64,000 bases of DNA, taken from positions 2,061,501-2,125,500 of the forward strand of contig NZ_CP109017.1 in the NCBI RefSeq assembly GCF_036226765.1, read 5' to 3'. A program made the position numbers and the translations under genes. Below the pieces are notes generated by a model. It saw nothing but the letters and a program-made list of their open reading frames with translations, was not told the origin of the DNA and made no database searches. Below are positions 8,902 through 22,348 of this stretch, in pieces; the first letter of the stretch is position 1, and each line of letters begins with the position of its first letter. This DNA is from Streptomyces sp. NBC_00670. GTDB lineage: Bacteria > Actinomycetota > Actinomycetes > Streptomycetales > Streptomycetaceae.

Positions 8902-8960
8902 GAGCGGCTCCTCAGCTCGGGAAGCGGGGCCCGCCGCCGAACACGGCGGGCCCCCTCACC

Positions 8961-14420
<5,460 letters not shown>

Positions 14421-14526
14421 AGGGTGAACTCCTCGCGGGTACGGCTCGGTTCGGCTCGGTTCGTGGACCCCGCACCGGGGTGGCGGCGTCGTACGCTGCC
14501 GGGCGCGGCGTGACCGTACCGCCGCC

Positions 14527-14564
14527 GCAAGGGTTGCAGCAAGAGTCCTGAAACCCATAGCAAG
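14527..14564. promoter_or_regulatory. MalR-like box cluster between pullulanase and amylase genes
   Basis: GCAAG occurs at 14527-14531, TTGCAGCAAG at 14534-14543 and GCAAG again at 14560-14564. The nine-base core TTGCAGCAA is repeated exactly in front of malE at 29359-29367. MalR (Reg1) of Streptomyces is known to control both maltose transport and amylase genes through TGCAAG-type repeats. The 262-bp divergent region must hold both promoters. Confidence 0.7.
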
Positions 14565-14682
14565 AAATTTCAACCACAGCCTTGACGTGGCCCTCTCGAC
14601 TCCCGCACGCTCGGCTCGCGTTGAAAGGCGGACTCCGCGGGTCCCCACCGCCGGAGCCGCTCTCCCCACGACGGAGCCGCAC

Positions 14683-16776
14683 ATGACGACCCCACACAGA
14701 CCCCCCGGCGGGCTGATACGACGCCTGTGCACCGCCGCGGCCGCCGGCGCGCTCGCCCTGGCGGGCGCCGTCGCGCTGCCGGCCGCCCCGGCGCAGGCGG
14801 ACACCACCGCGAAGAACGACGTGATCGCCAACCTGTGGGAGTGGAACTGGAAGTCGATCGCCAAGGAGTGCACGGACGTCCTGGGCCCGGCGGGCTACGG
14901 CGCGGTGCAGGTGGCCCCGCCCGCCGAATCGCTCAAGCAGACGAACTTCTACTGGTGGGACGTCTACCAGCCCTACTCCTACAACCTGAACAGCCGCTTC
15001 GGGACGGCGGCCGCGTTCTCCTCGATGGTGTCGACCTGCCACTCTGCGGGCGTGAAGGTGTACGTGGACGCGGTGATCAACCACACCGCCGCGCAGACCG
15101 GCACCGGCTACAACGGCACGACGATCACCAACAAGTACGACACCCCGGACTTCGACTCCGGTGACTACCACCACGCCGGTGACGGTTACTGCAACGACGA
15201 GGACGGGACGATCGACGACTGGAACAACCTGGCGGAGGTGCAGAACTGCGAACTGCTCGGCCTGCCCGACCTGAAGACGGGCGACGACTCGGTCCGCTCG
15301 AAGATCGCCGGTTACCTCAACAAGCTGCTCGCGGCCGGTGTCGACGGCTTCCGCGTGGACGCCGCCAAGCACATCGCCGAGGGCGACATGGCGGCCATCG
15401 AGGCCAAGCTGGACAACACGTCCTCGGGGGCGGACCCGTACGTCTTCCAGGAGGTGTACCCCGGTACGACCCCGCAGCCGGCGGACTACTACGCCTCCGG
15501 TGACGTCCTGGACTTCACCTACGCGAGCAGGCTGAAGTCCGCCTTCCAGGGCAACGTCTCCGACCTGTCGTCCCTCGGTTCCAGCGGCATCCTGCCGGCC
15601 GCGAACGCGGTCGCCTTCGTCACCAACCACGACACCGAGCGCAACGGGCTGCACCTGTCCTACAAGGACGACGACACCTACAAGCTGGCCAACCTGTTCC
15701 AACTGGCGTACAAGGGCGCGACGCCCACGGTGTACGCGAGCTGGAAGTGGAACGTCTCCGACGAGGCCCCGCCGAACTCGGGCGGCTTCGTCACCGACAC
15801 GGACTGCTCGGGCGGCAGCTGGTACTGCCTGGACCGCGACGCCGCGGTCCTCGGCATGGTCGCCTTCCACAACGCCACGGACACGGCGGCCGTCTCGAAC
15901 TGGCAGAGCAAGTCGTCGAACGTGATCGGCTTCGGCCGCTCGGGCAAGGGCTTCTTCGCCCTCAACAACGGCTCTTCGTCGACGAGTTACACGTTCACGA
16001 CCGGCATGGCCGACGGCACGTACACGAACGTGATCGACGGCGGCGCGACGAAGGCCACGGTCTCGGGCGGCAGCGCGACCCTGACGGTGCCGGCGAAGGG
16101 GGCGGTGGCGTTCTACGACGGCACGTACACGTGCCCGACGACGAGCTGCGACGGCGACGGGGGCGGTGACGGCGGCTCCGGAACGACGATCACGGCGACG
16201 TTCAACGAGTACGCCTCCACGACCTCCGGCACGGACGTCTACGTGGTCGGCTCCTCGGACAGCCTGGGCGCGTGGGACACGGCGAAGGCGGTGAAGTTGT
16301 CGTCGACGGGCTACCCCATCTGGTCGGGCGAGGCGAACCTCCCCACGAACACGACGGTCACGTACAAGTACATCAAGAAGGACGCGTCGGGGAACGTCAC
16401 CTGGGAATCAAACGCGAACCGCTCGGCGACGACGGCGACTTCCGCCCTGACCCTGAACAACACTTGGAACGTGGCGAGCACGGACGCCACGGACGTCACG
16501 TTCAACGTCAATGCGACAACGACATCGGGCACGAACGTCTACGTCGTCGGCTCCCTCCCGTCCCTCGGCTCCTGGAACCCGACGGACGCGATCCCCCTGT
16601 CCTCCGCGTCGTACCCGACCTGGAGCAAGCTGGTGATCGTCCCCAAGAGCACGGCGTTCACGTACAAGTACCTGAAGAAGGACACGTCCGGGAACGTGAC
16701 ATGGGAGTCCGGCACGAACCGCTCGTACTCGACGGGGGCGTCTAGCGGCTATACGGCCGCGGACACGTGGAAGTAA
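14683..16776 (+). CDS. secreted alpha-amylase with two CBM20 starch-binding domains
   Basis: A 697-residue exported enzyme starting at the ATG at 14683, which has a GGAG site; the signal peptide ends near APAQA-DT. The catalytic barrel (residues about 40-470) has DAVINHT, nucleophile D226 (DGFRVDAAKH), acid E257 (FQEVY) and D317 (TNHDTER), the pattern of the short Streptomyces amylases. After a Gly/Asp linker come two CBM20 domains in tandem (starting ITATFNEYASTTSGTDVYVVGS and DVTFNVNATTTSGTNVYVVGS), about 50% alike, suggesting domain duplication. Streptomyces amylases of this type usually have a single CBM20. The gene is divergent from the pullulanase gene and shares the MalR-box cluster. 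Confidence 0.95.
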   Translation: MTTPHRPPGGLIRRLCTAAAAGALALAGAVALPAAPAQADTTAKNDVIANLWEWNWKSIAKECTDVLGPAGYGAVQVAPPAESLKQTNFYWWDVYQPYSYNLNSRFGTAAAFSSMVSTCHSAGVKVYVDAVINHTAAQTGTGYNGTTITNKYDTPDFDSGDYHHAGDGYCNDEDGTIDDWNNLAEVQNCELLGLPDLKTGDDSVRSKIAGYLNKLLAAGVDGFRVDAAKHIAEGDMAAIEAKLDNTSSGADPYVFQEVYPGTTPQPADYYASGDVLDFTYASRLKSAFQGNVSDLSSLGSSGILPAANAVAFVTNHDTERNGLHLSYKDDDTYKLANLFQLAYKGATPTVYASWKWNVSDEAPPNSGGFVTDTDCSGGSWYCLDRDAAVLGMVAFHNATDTAAVSNWQSKSSNVIGFGRSGKGFFALNNGSSSTSYTFTTGMADGTYTNVIDGGATKATVSGGSATLTVPAKGAVAFYDGTYTCPTTSCDGDGGGDGGSGTTITATFNEYASTTSGTDVYVVGSSDSLGAWDTAKAVKLSSTGYPIWSGEANLPTNTTVTYKYIKKDASGNVTWESNANRSATTATSALTLNNTWNVASTDATDVTFNVNATTTSGTNVYVVGSLPSLGSWNPTDAIPLSSASYPTWSKLVIVPKSTAFTYKYLKKDTSGNVTWESGTNRSYSTGASSGYTAADTWK

Positions 16777-16791
16777 CCGGTACGGAACCCC

Positions 16792-16825
16792 GGCCCCGGC
16801 CCGCCAGGAACGGCGGACCGGGGCC
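16792..16825 (+). terminator. GC-rich hairpin after the amylase gene
   Basis: GGCCCCGG and CCGGGGCC form an outer 8-bp stem around a CCGCC/GGCGG inner stem, 16 bases after the amylase stop. It is the likely end of the amylase transcript. Confidence 0.65.
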
Positions 16826-16871
16826 ACCGTAGCGTGGTGGCCAGGTGACGGTGATACAAGACGGGAGACCT

Positions 16872-17416
16872 GTGATCATCTGGGTGAACGCTCCCTTCGG
16901 GAGCGGGAAGACCACTCTGGTCGACGAGTTGCACCGGCGCCGGCCCGATGCTTTGGTGTACGACCCTGAGCAGATCGGCTTCGTATTGCGCACCATCGTC
17001 GATGTGCCGACCGGGAATTTCCAGGACTTGCGTGTGTGGCGCGACAGGTGGCCGGCATGGCCGTGGGACTGCTGGAGGAGTACGGGCGTCCGATCCTGGT
17101 GCCGATGACGCTGGTCGACCCGGAGTACGTTGCCGAAATCTTCGGCGCGTTGCAGGAAGCGCGGGTGGTGATCCACCACTTCTTCCTCCACGTCCCGTCC
17201 GAAGTGCTGGCGCGACGTATCGACGCCCGGAGTGTGGCGCCGCACGACCCTGAACGTGACGAGGCGGTCCGTCAGTGGTGCAAGGCCCAGATCAAGCAGT
17301 GCGTGGCCGCAGCGGACACCTTGCCGACGGACACGATTTTCCTGGACGGCGAGCGCCCCCCGCAGGAACTGGCCGACGAAATCATGGCTCGTGTCGGTGT
17401 GAACGCAAGCCCGTAG
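16872..17416 (+). pseudogene. TmrB-like P-loop NTPase, frameshifted
   Basis: The first part reads VIIWVNAPFGSGKTTLVDELHRRRPDALVYDPEQIGFVLR, an N-terminal P-loop followed by the YDPE-G-FLR pattern of TmrB-type tunicamycin-resistance ATP-binding proteins. The start is the GTG at 16872, with GGGAG five bases upstream. The frame is lost near 17040-17047 (after RVW) and continues one base off in RQVAGMAVGLLEEYGRPILVPMTLVDPEYVAEIFG, again as in TmrB, to the stop at 17416. One missing base would restore a protein of about 181 residues. This is either a recent inactivation or a sequence error. Confidence 0.75.
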
Positions 17417-17516
17417 GACTGGTCACCACCTCAACACTTGTTCGCGGAGTGCGTCGAGCGCGTCGGCGGATGGAGCCCAGGTAAGCGTTGAGGTGGAGCA
17501 ACGACGAAACGGCTAG

Positions 17517-18924
17517 TAGTGCTTCGTTAGGTTCTGGGTCTGATTCTGCGTGTGGTGAGTGGTCGACCGCAGGTGGTGCAGGTGCCGGTCCAGCACCTCA
17601 GCAGGTCCTGGAGGACATCGAGGACCTGGTAGAGGGTCAGGCCGGCATGTGGGCTTTTGGGTCGAGCCGCCGGAGGGTGAGGAAGGCCTGGGCGGCGGTG
17701 ACGAGGGTGACGTGGTGGTGCCAGCCGCGCCAGGTGCGGCCTTCGAAGTGGTCCAGCCCGAGTCCGTGCTTGAGCTCGCGGTAGTCGTGCTCGATGCGCC
17801 AGCGCATCTTCGCCCACCGCACCAGGTCAGCGACCGGGGTGGTGGCGGGCAGGTTTGATATCCAGTAGCCGGTCGGAGCGTCCTGGCCGTCCGGCCATTC
17901 GACCAGCAGGGTCTGGGAGGGCAGGACTCCGTTCCAGTGGTTGCGGCCGCCGCCCGCCTCCTGGGCAGCGGCCAGGCATTGCTTGCCCGCGGGCCGCACT
18001 GTCAGCACCGCGAACCGTGAGGTCATCGCGCCTTTGCTGCCCTGCCTCCAGGTCACCTCGGTGAACCGGCTGGCACTGGCCCGCGCCGCAAGGGCGGAAA
18101 CGGCTCGGGGTGGGGTGCGGTAGCGGGGCAGGGTCGGCGGTCCGAGCCCGCCGTAGACGGGCTGGTGCGGCTCGACCTCCTCCGGGTGGGCGACTTCCTT
18201 GCCGGTCAGCGCGAGGACGTAGGACAGTCCTCGCTTCTCGAGGCCGAGGCGGAAGGGGGTGCTGACGCCGTAGCCGGCGTCGGCGACCACGACCGGCGCC
18301 TTCAACCGCCAGTCGGTCAGGCTGTCGAGCAGGCCGAGCGCGAGACGCCACTTCTCCTGGTGGACGACGTCGTCGGGGACTCCGGCCCGGCGGCAGCGGT
18401 CCGGTTCGTCCGTCCACTCGCGCGGCAGATACAACTCCCAGTTCAGCGGGCAGGACGCGGTGTCGGTGGCGGCATGGACGCTGACCGCGACCTGGCAGTT
18501 CGCGCGTTTGCCGACCGCTCCGCAGTATTGGCGGGCCACCCCGGCCGACGCCTTGCCGCACTTGGGGAACGACACGTCGTCGATCACCCACACCTCAGGA
18601 GTGATCACCTCGGACAGCCGCTCAGCGATCCGCTGCCTGACTGGCAGCGGATCCCACGGCGACTGGTTCACGAACTGCTGCAGGGCCTGCATGTTCCCGT
18701 CCGGCAGCCGCTCGGCCATCGGCTGGACCGACTTGCGCCGGCCGTCGAGCATCAGGCCCCGCAGATAACACTCGCCCCACCGCCGCTGATCCCGGCGCGG
18801 CAACGACCCGAACACATCGGCAACGAACCCCGCCAACTCGCCCCGGAGCCGTTCCACCTCCCCCAGCCTCATCCTGGGAGGCTGCCCACCACCAGCCGAG
18901 ATCACTCAACGTAACGAAGCACTA
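17517..18924 (-). mobile_element. IS701-family insertion sequence
   Basis: The element is bounded by perfect inverted repeats TAGTGCTTCGTTA (left, 17517-17529) and TAACGAAGCACTA (right, 18912-18924), flanked by a CTAG direct repeat at 17513-17516 and 18925-18928. A four-base YTAR duplication is the known target of the IS701 family. Its length of 1408 bp and single DDE transposase also fit. The insertion lies between the convergent TmrB-like pseudogene and a small hypothetical gene, in the loop of what would have been a hairpin (ACGAAAC at 17504-17510 and GTTTCGT at 18932-18938). Clean ends and target duplication indicate a recent insertion. Confidence 0.92.
17637..18905 (-). CDS. IS701-family DDE transposase
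   Basis: A 422-residue transposase with the family landmarks: WVIDDVSFPKCGKASAGVARQYCGAVGKRANCQ (first Asp), VVVADAGYG (second Asp) and RWRIEHDYRELKHGLGLDHFEGR (Glu region, YREL). The start is uncertain: GTG at 18905 or ATG at 18872, neither with a good ribosome site. The frame ends at 17637 just after LRRLDPKAHMPA, but the -1 frame continues with protein-like, GC3-rich sequence (GLTLYQVLDVLQDLLRCWTGTCTTCGRPL) to a TAA at 17527 inside the left inverted repeat. The switch point is the heptamer C CCA AAA at 17661-17655, so the true C-terminus may be about 43 residues longer. Confidence 0.9.
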   Translation of the reverse strand: MISAGGGQPPRMRLGEVERLRGELAGFVADVFGSLPRRDQRRWGECYLRGLMLDGRRKSVQPMAERLPDGNMQALQQFVNQSPWDPLPVRQRIAERLSEVITPEVWVIDDVSFPKCGKASAGVARQYCGAVGKRANCQVAVSVHAATDTASCPLNWELYLPREWTDEPDRCRRAGVPDDVVHQEKWRLALGLLDSLTDWRLKAPVVVADAGYGVSTPFRLGLEKRGLSYVLALTGKEVAHPEEVEPHQPVYGGLGPPTLPRYRTPPRAVSALAARASASRFTEVTWRQGSKGAMTSRFAVLTVRPAGKQCLAAAQEAGGGRNHWNGVLPSQTLLVEWPDGQDAPTGYWISNLPATTPVADLVRWAKMRWRIEHDYRELKHGLGLDHFEGRTWRGWHHHVTLVTAAQAFLTLRRLDPKAHMPA

Positions 18925-19332
18925 CTAGGGGGTTTCGTTTGGATCAAGAGGGAGGGGCGGGTCGATCGACAGCGAGGGGGTGTCCGACTGCAGGTTGATT
19001 TCGCCCCAGTCGCCCAGGAACCTGTAGCTGTCGTCGACCCTGGTCAGAGAGTCGACTGATCCGTAGTCGGTGGTGCCGCTGGCGTCGATCGCCGGTGTGA
19101 TGACGCTCTGGCCCGTCCAGTGCAGTTCACGGATGGACGAGAAGACGACCGTCGCCTGCCGAAAGCAGGCACGTTCTCCCGGCGCCGGGAGGCGGTATTC
19201 AGGGTGACCGGGCAGGAGCAACACATCGAGCTTGAGGAGAAGGACAGCTGGACGAACCAAGATGTCCAGTACGTGACTGTCCTCCAAAATCACGTTCTCG
19301 AACCCGGGGAACCTCGGGTAGTTGTCCCGCAC
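18925..19332 (-). CDS. small hypothetical protein next to the IS element
   Basis: A 135-residue protein I do not recognise. I start it at the GTG at 19332 because GGGAGG lies six bases upstream; a GTG at 19359 is in frame but has no such site. The sequence (RDNYPRFPGFENVILEDSHVLDIL and a later FLGDWGEINLQSD) is beta-rich, has no signal or membrane segment, and has the size of many contact-dependent immunity-type proteins, but I cannot assign a family. Its TAG stop is part of the CTAG target site of the insertion, so the coding sequence is intact and ends exactly where the element begins. Confidence 0.6.
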   Translation of the reverse strand: MRDNYPRFPGFENVILEDSHVLDILVRPAVLLLKLDVLLLPGHPEYRLPAPGERACFRQATVVFSSIRELHWTGQSVITPAIDASGTTDYGSVDSLTRVDDSYRFLGDWGEINLQSDTPSLSIDPPLPLDPNETP

Positions 19333-19380
19333 GGTCTGCCTCCCGGACTGCTTCTCCACTGACCAAGACGGCGTAGCCGA

Positions 19381-19587
19381 CTACTTCCTCCGCCGTATGC
19401 CCGTGACGAACGCCGTCCAGGCGGCGGGCCCCAGGAGCAGCGTCGGGCCGGTGGGGCGCTTGCTGTCGCGGACGGGCACCGTGTCGGGGATGTTGGTGGC
19501 GATTTCCAGGCAGTCGCCGCCGCCGCCGTCGCTGTACGTGCTCTTGCGCCAGGTGGCGGCTGTCAGGTCGGCTCGTGTGCTGCGCAT
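19381..19587 (-). CDS. DUF397 protein
   Basis: A 68-residue protein with the classic DUF397 pattern: LTAATWRKSTYSDGGGGDCLEIA, then VPVRDSKRPTGPTLLLGPAAWTAFV. These small proteins are almost confined to actinomycetes and are usually encoded directly after an XRE-DUF5753 regulator, as in the whiJ-like loci of Streptomyces, where they are thought to work with the DNA-binding partner. The start overlaps the end of the upstream XRE gene by 25 bases, so the two are translationally linked. The gene is intact, although its partner is frameshifted. Confidence 0.9.
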   Translation of the reverse strand: MRSTRADLTAATWRKSTYSDGGGGDCLEIATNIPDTVPVRDSKRPTGPTLLLGPAAWTAFVTGIRRRK

Positions 19588-20410
19588 GTCTCGTATTCCT
19601 CCATGGCCCGCTGGATCAGGGCCGCTGACGGCTCGGGCGGCAGGGCTTGGGCGTGCACGAGATCGTAACGATAGGAGTGACGGGCCACCATGGCCCTGTC
19701 CTCCACCAGCTCGCCCGAGTGCCCGGCTTCCAGGTACGCCACGTCCGACGCCTTCTCGAAGGACAGGAGGGTGAGTGAGCCGCCCATCGCCGAGTGGCCA
19801 CCGGTCGCAAAGGGGATCACCTGCACCTCGACGTGCGGCGTCCTCGCCATCTCGAGCACGTGATTCAACTGGTCGCGCATGACCGTCGGCCCTCCCACGG
19901 GCCGACGGATCACCGATTCGTCCAGTACCACCCACAGCAGCGGCGGCTGCGGTCTGCGCAGCAGGCCCTGCCGACCGAGTCGGGCCGCTACCTTCGCGTC
20001 GATCTCCTCTGCCGCGCACCAGGGTTGCCCCAGGCGCAGCAGTTCGCGCGCGTACGCGGCGGTTTGGAGCAGGCCGGGCACGCTGTGCGCCATGTACTTG
20101 TGCATGGTGATCGCCTTGGCCTCGTACTCCATGAACTTCCGCGCCCAGTCCGGGATCGGTGTCCGCCTGATGTGGCCCCAGAGGGCGACGAGGTCGCCGT
20201 CGGCCTCGAGGACCGTGTCCAGCTTGGCGTTGACGTCCTCGGGTGGGTTCTCCTTGCCAACTCGTACTGGGCGATCCGGCTGTGGGCGATCGGGATCAGG
20301 TCGCCCAGCCGGCGCTGGGTGAGCCCGGACCGCACACGGAGCTTGCGCAGCTTCGCGCCGTAGAGCGCGGTGAGGGACGTGGAAGGGTCGAGTTCCTTCG
20401 GCGCGGGCAT
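19563..20410 (-). pseudogene. XRE-DUF5753 regulator, frameshifted
   Basis: The N-terminus (start ATG 20410) is an XRE domain: LYGAKLRKLRVRSGLTQRRLGDLIPIAHSRIAQYEL. The frame breaks near 20256-20259. One base off, it continues GKENPPEDVNAKLDTVLEADGDLVALWGHIRRTPIPDWARKFMEYEAKA, then a full DUF5753 domain (HSVPGLLQTAAYARELL, LDESVIRRPVGG, VQVIPFATGGHSAMGG) to the stop at 19563. At the break the DNA reads TTGGCAAG where TTGGGCAAG would give YELGKE, so one G appears to be missing. The span of 848 bases is one short of a multiple of three. The DUF397 partner follows. Confidence 0.8.
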
Positions 20411-20533
20411 CGCTGACCCCGGTTTTCGTTCAAGTACCGCGAAAACAGTTACTCCTTGTGATCGTAGCGGCACGCACCGATGCTCGGGAGAGCAAGCAGA
20501 ACATCGGTAACAACGAAGGAAGGTGCAGCGCAC

Positions 20534-20826
20534 ATGGATGGCAGCCCGAAGGACGCCTGGAAACCCGGATCGCCCGGATCCGCGACACCGAGGCGGCGAA
20601 GGACGAGCTGGAGAAGGCACTGTCGGGGGCGGGGGTCGTGCTGCCCTCGCTCGGGCTGGACGCGGTCTGCCTCGCCAGCGACTATCTGCCACCCCTCGTG
20701 GAGCTCGGCCGCTGCAACCCCGCGACGGCACGCAAACTGGCGGCCGTCCTACGGGATCGCCGGGCCGAGCTCCTCGCCAAGGTGGACGAAGCCAACCGGC
20801 AGAGCGCCGTCAACCGGGCCGGTTGA
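20534..20826 (+). pseudogene. small protein divergent from the XRE gene, apparently frameshifted
   Basis: An ATG at 20534 with AAGGAAGG upstream starts MDGSPKDA, but the frame then turns into basic nonsense. One base off, from about 20555, runs LETRIARIRDTEAAKDELEKALSGAGVVLPSLGLDAVCLASDYLPPLVELGRCNPATARKLAAVLRDRR to the stop at 20826. Restoring one C in the run at 20555-20556 gives a continuous protein of about 97 residues. In the second frame the only upstream start is a GTG at 20458 without a ribosome site. Small proteins ending in VVLPSLGLD and LVELGRCN are common in Streptomyces next to XRE loci; their function is unknown. Confidence 0.6.
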
Positions 20827-20987
20827 GGACCTGGAGCGGACGGCGGACGGAGGCGGAGACGGCGGCGGTGACACCGGCGTGGGCGTGGCCGTGCGGCCGG
20901 CTCCGTCCGGTCAACATGGGTACAGACGCGGGTGACAGCGGGGGCAAACACCGCCCGACGGGGGCGGTGGATGCCAGACTGAGCAGC

Positions 20988-21206
20988 ATGACCACTGACG
21001 CACTGCACCTGACCGCCGCGATCACCCACGAGGGCGAGTGGTACGTGGCGCGCTGTCTTCAGGTTGAGGTCACCTCCCAGGGTGAGACCATCGAAGAATC
21101 CCTGGAGAACCTCCGCGAAGCGCTGGAGCTCTACTTCGAGGACGCCCCCGCCCCCGAGGTCACCGAAGTGATCACGGCCCCCGTCGAAGTGCGGCGCGTC
21201 GCGTGA
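20988..21206 (+). CDS. hicB: HicB-type antitoxin
   Basis: A 72-residue protein with the HicB partial RNase-H-like fold: LTAAITHEGEWYVARCLQVEVTSQGETIEESLENLREALELYFED. It lacks the usual C-terminal DNA-binding domain, so autoregulation by this short form is uncertain. Its TGA overlaps the GTG start of the HicA toxin gene (21203-21206), so the two are translationally coupled with the antitoxin first. Confidence 0.85.
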   Translation: MTTDALHLTAAITHEGEWYVARCLQVEVTSQGETIEESLENLREALELYFEDAPAPEVTEVITAPVEVRRVA

Positions 21207-21427
21207 GTCCCGCCGTCCCCACGGGCCTCTCCGGAGCCGCAGTGGGCAAGGCCCTACAACGGGGCGGGTTCGCGTACGTCTCTGCCCGTGGCAGCCACGC
21301 CAAGTACCGCAGCGGCGAGCGGACCGTCATTGTTCCCCTCCACCGCAGCCTCGCACCCGGCACCCTTCGGTCCATCCTCCGCCAGGCCGACTGGACCGTC
21401 GAAGATCTCGAGACGCATTTGCAGTAA
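21203..21427 (+). CDS. hicA: HicA-type mRNA interferase toxin
   Basis: A 74-residue HicA/YcfA protein. The double-stranded-RNA-binding-like fold is seen in SGAAVGKALQRGGFAYVSARGSHAKYRSGERTVIVPLHRSLAPGTLRSILRQADWTVEDLE. The catalytic His is H32 in the GSHAKY motif, and the GTLRSILRQA helix is typical. Such toxins cut mRNA and are neutralised by HicB. The unit lies in an accessory stretch with an IS element and several broken genes. Confidence 0.9.
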   Translation: MSPAVPTGLSGAAVGKALQRGGFAYVSARGSHAKYRSGERTVIVPLHRSLAPGTLRSILRQADWTVEDLETHLQ

Positions 21428-21495
21428 TCGGCCACGGGTTCCAACGGCAATGGTCTGCTGAGCGGCGCTGGGCGGCCGATCCGGTACTGCGGCGT

Positions 21496-22215
21496 TCAGG
21501 AGGTCGGCGTGGGCGAGGTCGTCGCGCCGTCGGACCCGCAGGATGAGTAGAACTCGTTCAGCGGGGTCCGGGGCAGGTTGGCGGGGCTGTGTTGGCCCCA
21601 CTCGTCGTTCTCGTGGTACGTGCCGTCGCGGGACAGGCCCTTGCCCGTGTTCAGGAGGCGGAGGACGCCGTACACCCCGTCGCCCTGGTAGTCCCACGCG
21701 GCCACGTCGAGGCGGTGGTCGTGGTTGAAGTCGGTGAGGGAGAGTCCTCCGTTGCCGCGGAGGTCGAGGCCGAGGGTGTGGCCGCTCCTGCCGTCGCGGT
21801 GGAGCGGACCGATCCGCAGTTCCTTGATCCGTGCGGGTTCCGGGGCGTCGTAGAGCGGAGTGGTCAACGCGACGACGACCAGGTCGAGTTCGTCGTCGCC
21901 GTTGATGTCGGCGGCGACTGCGGCCGCGTCTTCCTTGTTCCGTGCGCCGATGAGGGAGCGGATGCCGACGGGCTTGCCGAAGCCGCCCCCTGACGTTCCC
22001 CACTCCACCGTCGTGGCCCTGCCCTGGTCGCGGTCCGTCACCCGGTCCGGGTACGCGTCGCCGTCCAGCCAGCCCACCAGCACCCCGTCGTCCGCCACGC
22101 AGGGCGGCTTCCGGGCGGCGGGCAGCGGGACCGTCGACGTCTCCGATCCGCCGCAGGCGCTCAGGGTCCCTAACAGGGCGAGGGCGCAGGCCGTGCCCCG
22201 CCAGGGCGTTCTCAT
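21496..22215 (-). CDS. FG-GAP/VCBS-repeat lipoprotein
   Basis: A 239-residue exported lipoprotein. The ATG at 22215 has GGAGG eight bases upstream and gives a signal ending in the lipobox LSAC. The mature part contains two Asp-rich calcium-loop repeats of the FG-GAP/VCBS type (DINGDDELDLVVVA and DFNHDHRLDVAAWDY) and GWLDGDAYPDRV, so it is probably a partial beta-propeller on the cell surface. Ligand and role are unknown. The tail (GATTSPTPTS) is low complexity. Confidence 0.8.
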   Translation of the reverse strand: MRTPWRGTACALALLGTLSACGGSETSTVPLPAARKPPCVADDGVLVGWLDGDAYPDRVTDRDQGRATTVEWGTSGGGFGKPVGIRSLIGARNKEDAAAVAADINGDDELDLVVVALTTPLYDAPEPARIKELRIGPLHRDGRSGHTLGLDLRGNGGLSLTDFNHDHRLDVAAWDYQGDGVYGVLRLLNTGKGLSRDGTYHENDEWGQHSPANLPRTPLNEFYSSCGSDGATTSPTPTS

Positions 22216-22291
22216 CGTCACGGCCTCCAGGCGTCCGCTTACTTGTCGTTCCTCAACAGGCTTGCCGGGCAGCCAGGTTACGGAGTCGGCG

Positions 22292-22325
22292 CCGGGGCCC
22301 GGTACTTGGGCGTAACGGGCCCCGG
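22292..22325 (-). terminator. hairpin after the MFS gene
   Basis: CCGGGGCCC (22292-22300) pairs with GGGCCCCGG (22317-22325) around a 16-base loop, just beyond the stop of the leftward MFS gene and before the lipoprotein gene. It is a plausible terminator without a U tract. Confidence 0.5.
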
Positions 22326-22348
22326 GGGGCGTGGTCACCGCATGCTCG

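Noticed and set aside
17527..17817. A separate 96-codon gene at the left end of the IS element
   Set aside because: Only its last third looks protein-like, and that part continues the transposase after a -1 shift; the first two thirds are the shadow of the transposase frame.
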